DNA of 5,753 nucleotides. Origin: CAYTLQ01 sp964438715. Its GTDB lineage: Bacteria; Bacteroidota; Ignavibacteria; Ignavibacteriales; Ignavibacteriaceae. The notes under the pieces are model-generated. The model did no database searches. It saw only the letters and a program-made list of their open reading frames with translations, and was not told the DNA's origin. Below, one piece after another: positions 1 through 5,492 of the stretch (position 1 is its first letter; the number at the start of each line of letters is the position of its first letter). Position numbers and translations under genes: made by a program. The stretch spans positions 1 to 5,753 of the forward strand of contig CAYTLQ010000004.1 in the NCBI GenBank assembly GCA_964438715.1, read 5' to 3'.

Positions 1-71
1 AAAAAAGTAGGTAAAATTCTTCTGCCAAATTCGTGCAAAAAGTGGCAAAAAAGTGTAAAATTCTCTGCCAA
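1..71. repeat. Pair of A-rich direct repeats at window edge
   Basis: Two near-identical blocks, at 1-28 and 47-71, share the core GTAAAATTC(T)TCTGCCAA preceded by AAAAAAGT; they differ by a few single-base indels. Between them lie further GTGCAAAAA / GTGGCAAAAAA steps. The array may continue upstream of the window. No coding function is visible. The spacing (18 bases between copies) and imperfect copies do not fit a CRISPR array. Confidence 0.5.
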
Positions 72-84
72 GCACTATTTCCGG

Positions 85-136
85 CATACATCACTTAACT
101 TATTGTATTTATTACACTTACATACTGTCACTTAAC
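85..136. repeat. Direct repeat CATACnnTCACTTAAC, two copies
   Basis: CATACATCACTTAAC (85-99) recurs as CATACTGTCACTTAAC (121-136), 36-37 bases apart, just upstream of the small gene starting near 147. The shared nine-base core TCACTTAAC is identical. A paired operator is one reading; decayed repeat DNA is the other. Nothing in the window distinguishes them. Confidence 0.4.
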
Positions 137-146
137 AAGCATATCT

Positions 147-656
147 TTGCCATATTACCTGAAAAATTATATGTATATCCCCTATACTTTTAGTGATGAA
201 GACCTTGCTAAAAGAATGATTTCAATGGGTTATGCGATAAATCAAAGTTCTTTAAAATCTCCAAAGCATCAGGAATACTTCGAAGCTGAAAAGACCGCTA
301 GAAAGCAGAAATTAGGCATCTGGAAATTCATCAATGAAGATGAAATTGCTACATTGCCAAGAAAAACCGGTGATCTACCTTATCTTAGAGCAACGGACTC
401 TTTGGGATTAAAAACTTATTCATATAATACAAAGCCTTATATTAGTTTATTGCCACTAGGTATTTCTTTTTTTATAATATCATGGGATGCATTTAATGAA
501 GCGGATATTGATGGACTTCCGAATGATATTGTAGCTAGGAAATTAGTTGTTGGCCTTTCTACATTTGTAGCGGGTATTTTTACCACGGTTTTCGCTTTAA
601 AGAATGTAAGAGTTACATACGATCAAAACAATTTTAACATAAGGATTAATTTGTAA
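147..656 (+). CDS. Truncated SNase-like (thermonuclease) tail fused to two membrane segments
   Basis: I see a C-terminal staphylococcal-nuclease signature at residues 17-60: a helix ending in GYA, then EAEKTARKQKLGIW, which matches the usual 'GyA...aE..Ar....GlW' end of that fold. The beta-barrel that carries the catalytic Arg/Asp/Glu/Arg set is absent, and the frame is closed by TAA at 96-98, so no nuclease activity is expected from this product. Two hydrophobic stretches follow (about residues 97-113 and 131-151), suggesting an inner-membrane anchor. The start is uncertain: TTG at 147 and ATG at 171 both lack a Shine-Dalgarno. The gene is far more AT-rich than the operon downstream and is separated from it by 237 bases, so it is probably not part of that system. 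It may be a 5'-truncated pseudogene. Confidence 0.5.
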   Translation: MPYYLKNYMYIPYTFSDEDLAKRMISMGYAINQSSLKSPKHQEYFEAEKTARKQKLGIWKFINEDEIATLPRKTGDLPYLRATDSLGLKTYSYNTKPYISLLPLGISFFIISWDAFNEADIDGLPNDIVARKLVVGLSTFVAGIFTTVFALKNVRVTYDQNNFNIRINL

Positions 657-893
657 CAATTTGACCGTTTTTCTTTCTTCAACCGCAATCTCACAAAAAG
701 CAAATATAATTTTACAGTCATTTTAAGTTATTCTAATTTAGCTAAATATGATTATTGTGTAAATTTGTACTGGTATAAGTTTTTTCATAGTTAATGGAAT
801 TGTTTTATTACTCTGCTTTTCTGACTGTTACCTGTACTTTGGGCTTCGGTAAAACACCACCATTTGCCCAATTATGAAAACTTCGAGAAAGTT
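657..893. other. AT-rich gap before the defence operon
   Basis: This 237-base gap has no convincing gene, tRNA, or hairpin-plus-T-run terminator. It holds a possible promoter (752-779). A 27-codon reading frame (794-877, peptide starting MELFYYSAF) has no Shine-Dalgarno and cannot be supported. A weak inverted repeat (TGTTACC at 826, GGTAA at 848) has a long loop. The change from AT-rich to about 50% GC falls near the end of this gap. Confidence 0.5.
752..779 (+). promoter_or_regulatory. Possible extended -10 promoter for the operon
   Basis: TGGTATAAG at 771-779 fits an extended -10 (TGnTATAAT with one mismatch). A poor -35 (TTATTG, 752-757) lies 16 bases upstream. It would start transcription near 786, about 108 bases before the first methylase gene. 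In such AT-rich DNA chance matches are common, so this is only a candidate. Confidence 0.3.
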
Positions 894-1556
894 ATGAACT
901 CTACAATTAAATCGAAACAACGCGTGGCCGACTACGGCGAGGTGCTGACCCCGCCGCATATTGTGGACGCTATGCTCGATTTGGTGAAGCAGGAAACCGA
1001 GCGGATTGATTCCCGCTTCCTCGAGCCGGCTTGCGGTACGGGGAATTTTCTTGTCGAGGTTTTGCGACGCAAATTACAGGTGGTGGAAAAACGCTATGCT
1101 AAAATTCAACTGGATTTTGAACGCTATGCCGTTCTCGCAGTCTCTTCACTCTATGGCATCGATATTCTGGGAGATAACGCCGAAGAATGCCGCCAGCGAC
1201 TCTTTCAGACTTTTGACGCTGCCTACACCACTCTCTTTGGCGGGAAAACCAAAACCGCCTGCCGCGAGAGTGTTCGCTATATACTCAGGCATAATATAAT
1301 CCACGGCGATGCTCTTACATTAAAGACAGTCGGAGAGAACCCGCAACCAATTATCTTTTCGGAATGGTCACTGGTGAATGGCAGTTTGCTTAAACGGCGC
1401 GATTTTGCATTTCACGAAATGGTACAGCATGCTTCGATGCGTGAACTGCCGTTGTTTTCAGATTTGGGTGAAGAAGTGTTCATTCCTGAGCCGGTCAAAG
1501 AGTATCCGCCGGTGAATTTTCTTGAGTTAGCCAATGCCTTTGCAGACAAGTTATAA
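894..1556 (+). CDS. Small N6-DNA-methylase-like subunit without catalytic motif IV
   Basis: This 220-residue protein has the SAM-binding half of an N6-adenine methyltransferase: GEVLTPPHIVDAMLD (15-29, motif X region), FLEPACGTGNFL (42-53, motif I), YGIDIL (87-92, motif II acidic residue) and IIHGDAL (135-141, motif III region). The next expected element, (N/D/S)PP(Y/F), is absent; the chain reads PIIFSEWSLV there and ends about 65 residues later. From memory, short proteins of this kind, annotated as restriction subunit M or N-6 DNA methylase, commonly sit directly before an Eco57I-type methylase, as here. I chose ATG 894 over the in-frame TTG at 864 because the sequence from MNSTIKSKQRVAD onward looks like the family's conserved start and GAGAAAG lies just upstream. 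The 3' end overlaps the next gene by 23 bases. It probably acts as a partner subunit of that methylase rather than alone. Confidence 0.85.
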   Translation: MNSTIKSKQRVADYGEVLTPPHIVDAMLDLVKQETERIDSRFLEPACGTGNFLVEVLRRKLQVVEKRYAKIQLDFERYAVLAVSSLYGIDILGDNAEECRQRLFQTFDAAYTTLFGGKTKTACRESVRYILRHNIIHGDALTLKTVGENPQPIIFSEWSLVNGSLLKRRDFAFHEMVQHASMRELPLFSDLGEEVFIPEPVKEYPPVNFLELANAFADKL

Positions 1557-3069
1557 TCCGGATGTGCTCTCCTGCCTGGCAAACCTCTCCAGCGACGAGG
1601 TCTTCACCCCGCCGCAGGTGGCTAAACAGATGCTTGACCTTTTGCCCGCCGATTTGTGGCAAGACCCGAACGCCCGCTTTCTCGACCCGTGTTGTAAATC
1701 GGGTGTATTTCTGCGCGAAATCGCCAGCCGGTTAGATAAAGGGCTGGAGATCCGGATACCTGATCGGCAGGAGCGCATCAATCACATTATGACAAAGCAG
1801 ATTTTCGGCATTTCTATTACAGAGCTTACCGGACTGATGTCCCGCCGCTCGCTCTATTGCTCCAAAACCGCAAACGGAAAATATTCCATTTGTACCGCCT
1901 TCGATACGCCCGAAGGAAACATCCGCTTCCTGCGTATTGAGCACACCTGGAAAGACGGTCGCTGTATTCACTGCGGCGCAAGCGAAGCCAACTACGACCG
2001 CGGCACCGAACTGGAAACCCACGCTTACGAGTTTATTCACACTGAAAACCCTGAGGAAATTTTTAACATGAAATTCGATGTCATCATCGGCAACCCGCCG
2101 TATCAGTTAGATACAGCTGGGTATGGGAGACAAGCCAAACCTATTTATCATCTTTTTGTTCAACAAGCCAAAAAGTTACAACCTCGTTTTTTGTGTATGA
2201 TTATTCCCTCAAGGTGGTTTGCAGGTGGCATGGGACTTGACGAGTTCCGACGCGAAATGCTTCATGATGATAGAATTCGCGAGATTCATGATTTTCCCGA
2301 TGCTACAAATATCTTCCCAGGCGTGCAAATTAAGGGCGGTATTTGTTATTTCAATTGGGATCGCGACAATCATGGAAATTGTAAGGTGTTCAATTACTTA
2401 AATGGAGTAACCACTATCAGCGAGCGTCAATTACTTGAAACTGACGCTGTTACTTTTGTTCGTTACAATGAGGCTATTCCTATACTACGAAAAGTACTCA
2501 GGTTTCAAGAGCCATCAATTAGAGATCTGGTCAGCAAACAAAAACCTTTTGGTTTATCCTCAAATTATTCTGGCAAAAGGGTTTCATTTGATGGTGCAGT
2601 TAAATTATACCAAAACGGTGGTGTAGGTTACATTAAACGAAATGATGTAAAAACAGGAATCGAAGTGCTTAACACTTGGAAGGTTTTTGTACCGAGGTTT
2701 GGTAGTGGTAGTGATAGTTTTCCGCATCCGATTCTTGGGCGTCCTTTTGTGGGTGAGCCGGATTCAGCTTGCACTGAAACATATCTATATATTGGACCTT
2801 TTCCCGACCGCGAAACAGTAGAAAATTTAATTAGTTACTTACACACATGTTTTTTTCGCTTTTTGGTAATGTTAAACAAACCTACTCAAAATGCACTTAG
2901 ACAAGTTTACTCCTTCGTCCCCATGCAAGACTTCAGCAAGCCATGGACGGACGAGGAACTCTATAAGAAATACGGTTTGACTGCCGAGGAAATCGCCTTT
3001 ATCGAAAAGATGGTTCGCCCTATGGACAACGGCATCGCTAATGAAGAAGTGGAACCAGCCGATGAGTGA
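1534..3069 (+). CDS. Eco57I-type N6-adenine DNA methyltransferase
   Basis: A 511-residue restriction-modification methyltransferase transferring methyl from SAM to the N6 of adenine in a specific DNA site. Visible elements: EVFTPPQVAKQMLDLL (22-37), a motif I variant FLDPCCKSGVFL (49-60) in which the usual first glycine is lysine, a cysteine set (C109, C120, C144, C147) that could bind zinc, and the catalytic motif IV FDVIIGNPPY (181-190). The region after about 190 to 460 is the expected target-recognition part. ATG 1534 lies inside the end of the previous gene; the stop overlaps the fic start in ATGAGTGA. Codons after NPPY up to about 2920 are much AT-richer than either flank, suggesting exchange of the recognition domain. 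The N-terminal 60 residues are clearly paralogous to the upstream small subunit. Confidence 0.92.
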   Translation: MPLQTSYNPDVLSCLANLSSDEVFTPPQVAKQMLDLLPADLWQDPNARFLDPCCKSGVFLREIASRLDKGLEIRIPDRQERINHIMTKQIFGISITELTGLMSRRSLYCSKTANGKYSICTAFDTPEGNIRFLRIEHTWKDGRCIHCGASEANYDRGTELETHAYEFIHTENPEEIFNMKFDVIIGNPPYQLDTAGYGRQAKPIYHLFVQQAKKLQPRFLCMIIPSRWFAGGMGLDEFRREMLHDDRIREIHDFPDATNIFPGVQIKGGICYFNWDRDNHGNCKVFNYLNGVTTISERQLLETDAVTFVRYNEAIPILRKVLRFQEPSIRDLVSKQKPFGLSSNYSGKRVSFDGAVKLYQNGGVGYIKRNDVKTGIEVLNTWKVFVPRFGSGSDSFPHPILGRPFVGEPDSACTETYLYIGPFPDRETVENLISYLHTCFFRFLVMLNKPTQNALRQVYSFVPMQDFSKPWTDEELYKKYGLTAEEIAFIEKMVRPMDNGIANEEVEPADE

Positions 3070-4147
3070 ACCAAGCGGACAGGGCAGTTTCCAGCCGCGT
3101 TTTACCATCACCCACGCCATCACTGCGCATCTTACCCGTATCGAACGGGCGCGGGGGTTTCTGGAGGCGGCCGAGCTTTCCGCCGGGTGGCTCAAGGAAA
3201 TGGAGCAGCGGGCGCTGGTGCTGGAAGCGCACCATACCACCCACATCGAAGGCACCCGTCTAACCCTGGCGCAGGCGGAAGTAATTTTAGACGGCAAGGT
3301 CGTGCAGGAAGCGGACCCCGACGATGTCCGCGAACTCCTCAATTACCGCGCCGCCTTTGAGTTCGTTTCCGGCTACCTCAAATCGCAGGCGCCGATTACC
3401 GAGGGGCTGATTCGCGAAATACATAAGCACTTGGTCGAAGGCGTGCGCGGCGGCGCAGCAGCTCAGGGCGAATACCGGAAAATCCAGAATTACTTAGTGA
3501 ACTCTGCCACCGGCGAAACCGTCTATACCCCGCCGCCGGCGTTCGAGGTGCCAATTCTTATGGCACAACTCGTGGAATGGCTGAATCGCTCGCAGGAGAT
3601 CCATCCGATCCTCGTCAGCGGCATTGCTCAGTTTCAACTGGTACACATTCATCCTTTTCTCGATGGCAACGGCCGGACATCGCGACTGCTATCCATGCTG
3701 ATTCTCTATCGTTCCGGCTACGATTTTAAGCGACTTTTCACTCTGAGCGAATACTATGATCGGGAGCGCAGACGCTTTTACAGGGCGCTGCAGAGCGTGC
3801 GGGAAAACGATATGGATATGACGATTTGGCTGGAATACTTCACCGAAGGGCTTGCCACTCAATTAGCCGAGGTGCGAGCCAGAGGTGAAAAAGTGATTTT
3901 TGCCGATCTGATAGCAAAAAAATACCGATTGAATCCTAGGCAAAGCAAAGCAGTGTTTTACATCCTGGAACATGGAAAAATCAACATTCAGGATTGTGAA
4001 CGGCTTTTTTCCCAGGTTGCCAAAAGGACATTGCAAAGGGATTTGCAGGCCCTGGTTCAAAAAAATGTGCTGAGCGAGAACGCCTCTAGTCCAACGGATC
4101 CTGGAAAGTGGTATTCTATTTCGGGGGAGATCATGGGCAAGCTATGA
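3062..4147 (+). CDS. Class II-type Fic family AMP-transferase with C-terminal winged-helix region
   Basis: Fic proteins usually transfer AMP from ATP to a Ser, Thr or Tyr hydroxyl of a target protein. With the start at 3062 the protein has 361 residues. The full catalytic motif HPFLDGNGRTSR is at 197-208, with the catalytic His first and the Mg2+/phosphate-binding DGNGR after it. An N-terminal inhibitory motif of the (S/T)xxxE(G/N) type, TTHIEG, is at 59-64; its Glu would block ATP's gamma phosphate, as in class II Fic proteins. Residues from about 275 to 355 look like a winged helix (KRTLQRDLQALVQKNVL), so DNA binding is possible. ATG 3062 overlaps the methylase stop as ATGAGTGA; an in-frame ATG at 3041 would add seven residues and has no better ribosome site. 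The last ~250 bases are AT-richer than the GC-rich Fic core. Target unknown. A role as regulator or guard of the restriction genes is inferred from position only. Confidence 0.95.
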   Translation: MSEPSGQGSFQPRFTITHAITAHLTRIERARGFLEAAELSAGWLKEMEQRALVLEAHHTTHIEGTRLTLAQAEVILDGKVVQEADPDDVRELLNYRAAFEFVSGYLKSQAPITEGLIREIHKHLVEGVRGGAAAQGEYRKIQNYLVNSATGETVYTPPPAFEVPILMAQLVEWLNRSQEIHPILVSGIAQFQLVHIHPFLDGNGRTSRLLSMLILYRSGYDFKRLFTLSEYYDRERRRFYRALQSVRENDMDMTIWLEYFTEGLATQLAEVRARGEKVIFADLIAKKYRLNPRQSKAVFYILEHGKINIQDCERLFSQVAKRTLQRDLQALVQKNVLSENASSPTDPGKWYSISGEIMGKL

Positions 4148-4206
4148 CATGCTGTGACATAAAGCTATGACACCCTGTGACATCATACTACGACAACTTG
4201 TGACAA
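4142..4206. repeat. Three 23-bp tandem units with six TGACA half-sites
   Basis: Units begin at 4142, 4165 and 4188 and follow the pattern CTATGACA-nnCTGTGACAT; the third is slightly decayed (CTACGACA...TTGTGACAA). Each unit contains two TGACA/CGACA half-sites, giving six at 4145, 4155, 4168, 4178, 4191 and 4201, with alternating spacing of 10 and 13 bases. The first unit includes the fic stop codon. The array fills most of the only sizeable intergenic gap in the operon. Ten-base spacing puts half-sites on one face of the helix, so a protein-binding array (operator or iteron-like) is plausible. Confidence 0.75.
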
Positions 4207-4227
4207 TGGTTTTTAATGAGGCCGGTA

Positions 4228-4320
4228 ATGAATGATTTTTTTCCTAAAAGACCCAGGCTCACGCCCAAAATCTACGCCTACGCGGACACGAGCCCGAAGT
4301 CCGGCGGAGGTGAGTGGTGA
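4228..4320 (+). pseudogene. Truncated diverged copy of the GIY-YIG helicase start (30-codon mini-ORF)
   Basis: The mini-ORF starts MNDFFPKRPRLTPKIYAYAD and continues TSPK before running into unrelated codons and a stop. The gene at 5485 starts MSEFFPRRPKVLPKIYAYED and continues THPQ. About 15 of the first 24 residues are identical, while the DNA differs at many codons except CCCAAAATCTACGC, which is shared exactly. It is thus an old or foreign homologue, not a fresh duplication. A good ribosome site is present (GAGG at 4218-4221, 6 bases before ATG). The stop TGA overlaps the nuclease start in the four-base GTGA, so the remnant may now serve as a translated leader for that gene. Confidence 0.8.
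4306..4320 (+). promoter_or_regulatory. Shine-Dalgarno and GTGA coupling site deciding the nuclease start
   Basis: GGAGG at 4306-4310 lies six bases before GTG 4317 but only three before the alternative GTG 4314. The mini-ORF stop (4318-4320) overlaps the 4317 start as GTGA, a common coupling arrangement. Both favour 4317 as start. Confidence 0.65.
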
Positions 4321-5492
4321 GCAGGAAAGCCCCATCTGTTCCGGATGCTTTGTTTGGCCGTGTCGTTACGATATTGGAGCAGGCGCGCGGCAGTGTTGTC
4401 CGTGCAGTCAACACGAATATGGTGCTGGCTTATTGGCTGATTGGCCGCGAGATTGTGGAAGAGATTCAGCGTGGCAAGGGAAGGGCAAAATATGGCGAAA
4501 AGGTGATTGAAGCTCTTTCTTCACATCTGACGGCACGGTATGGGAAGGGCTTTTCCAGGCCAGTTCTGTGGAGCTTTCGCCAGTTTTACCTAACCTATTC
4601 CTACAGGGTAAAGATTCTCTTCCCGCCGGGAAGAGAATTAACAGATACCGAAAAACTCTTCCCATTGGGAAGAGAAACGGCAGGTTCTGAAAGCACTTAC
4701 CCATCGGGTATAGAATTGGTTTCGGCGGGTGGCCAAAAGGCTAAAGGTTTTTCCGCTCAGCTTTCCTGGTCACACTATCGTGCTTTAATGCGTGTAGAGA
4801 ATAAAGAAGCGCGGGATTTCTACGAGCAGGAAGCCATCGCCGGCGGATGGGATAAGCGGACGCTTGAACGCCAGATTCAGTCCTACTACTACGAGCGTAT
4901 GCTTAAGAGCCGCAAGCCGGAGAAAATGCTGGTGGAAGGGCGGCGATTGCCGGTCTCGGTAGTCCCGGCCGCTGATGAATTGAAGAACCCCTATGTGCTA
5001 GAGTTTCTCGGCTTGCCGGATGTCGCTGCATTTCACGAGTCGGACCTGGAGCGCGCCATTATTAATCACCTGCAGCGTTTCCTCCTCGAGCTTGGCAACG
5101 GTTTTGCTTTCGTCGCTCGGCAAAAACATTTTCGTATGGATGAACAGGACCGCTATGTTGATTTAGTCTTCTACCACTGCCGTCTCAAGTTCTACTTGCT
5201 GATTGAGCTGAAGGTCGGCGAGCTGACACACGCCGATGTCGGACAGATGGATGGCTATGTGCGAATGTTCGATGACCTGTTTGTTGCACCGGATGACAAT
5301 CCGACCATCGGGCTGATACTCTGCACAGAAAAGAATGAAACGGTAGCGCGGTATTCGGTGCTGAACGACCGCAAACAGATTTTCGCCTCCAAGTACCTGC
5401 TCTACTTGCCGACGGAAGAGCAATTGCAACTTGAGGTTGAAAAAGAGCGCAAACTCATCGAGGAAAGTCTTAAGGAACATCATTATGAGTGA
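4317..5492 (+). CDS. DUF1016/YhcG-type PDDEXK nuclease
   Basis: A 391-residue protein of about the usual length for the YhcG-like family. Residues about 8-95 form the DUF1016 N-terminal region (NTNMVLAYWLIGREIVEE, then WSFRQFYLTY). LSWSHYRALMRVEN (149-162) is the family's most recognisable stretch. The C-terminal PDDEXK nuclease core shows E245 in DLERAI, D282 in YVDLVFYH, E297-x-K299 in LLIELKVG and Q310 in DVGQM, so all expected catalytic residues are present. Between the two parts, residues 100-138 are three 13-residue repeats (LFPPGRE, LFPLGRE, YPSGIE) encoded by palindromic DNA. Such proteins are frequent in restriction-modification clusters; the exact role is not settled. The gene follows the helicase-start remnant, with a GTGA overlap, and its stop overlaps the next start as ATGAGTGA, so co-translation is likely. 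Confidence 0.92.
   Translation: MSRKAPSVPDALFGRVVTILEQARGSVVRAVNTNMVLAYWLIGREIVEEIQRGKGRAKYGEKVIEALSSHLTARYGKGFSRPVLWSFRQFYLTYSYRVKILFPPGRELTDTEKLFPLGRETAGSESTYPSGIELVSAGGQKAKGFSAQLSWSHYRALMRVENKEARDFYEQEAIAGGWDKRTLERQIQSYYYERMLKSRKPEKMLVEGRRLPVSVVPAADELKNPYVLEFLGLPDVAAFHESDLERAIINHLQRFLLELGNGFAFVARQKHFRMDEQDRYVDLVFYHCRLKFYLLIELKVGELTHADVGQMDGYVRMFDDLFVAPDDNPTIGLILCTEKNETVARYSVLNDRKQIFASKYLLYLPTEEQLQLEVEKERKLIEESLKEHHYE
4614..4730. repeat. Three 39-bp in-frame palindromic tandem repeats
   Basis: Units 4614-4652, 4653-4691 and 4692-4730 encode ILFPPGRELTDTE, KLFPLGRETAGSE and STYPSGIELVSAG. Unit 1 contains a perfect 25-base palindrome with 12-base arms (ATTCTCTTCCCG, single central C). Unit 2 contains a 19-base palindrome (arms CTCTTCCCA). 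Unit 3 is decayed to TACCC-atc-GGGTA. The palindrome centres are 39 bases apart. Because of the symmetry, the opposite strand reads LFPxGRE too. Confidence 0.85.

Noticed and set aside
1..71. CRISPR array
   Set aside because: Only two imperfect copies with indels and an 18-base A-rich spacer; no cas genes.
826..852. Inverted repeat TGTTACC...GGTAA as attenuator or terminator
   Set aside because: Short arms, long loop and no T-run.
794..877. 27-codon ORF (MELFYYSAF...) as a leader peptide
   Set aside because: No Shine-Dalgarno, no recognisable pattern, and short frames are expected by chance in this gap.
864..893. TTG start for the first methylase subunit
   Set aside because: The extra ten residues (MPNYENFEKV) have no ribosome site and do not look like the family's start; ATG 894 begins the conserved part.
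2872..3342. Reverse-strand ORF of 156 codons across the methylase/fic junction
   Set aside because: Low-complexity Ser/Arg-rich translation lying antisense to two well-supported genes; a shadow of their codon usage.
4232..4510. Forward ORF of 92 codons (MIFFLKDPG...)
   Set aside because: Out of frame with both the helicase-start stub and the nuclease; Cys/Arg-rich shadow translation.
4614..4674. Rho-independent terminator at the GC hairpins
   Set aside because: The hairpins lie inside an intact reading frame, have no following T-run, and are part of a periodic coding repeat.
4408..4704. Reverse-strand ORF containing LFPMGR and LFPAGRE
   Set aside because: The resemblance to the forward protein comes from the palindromic repeats; the rest lies antisense to the nuclease gene and shows no family.
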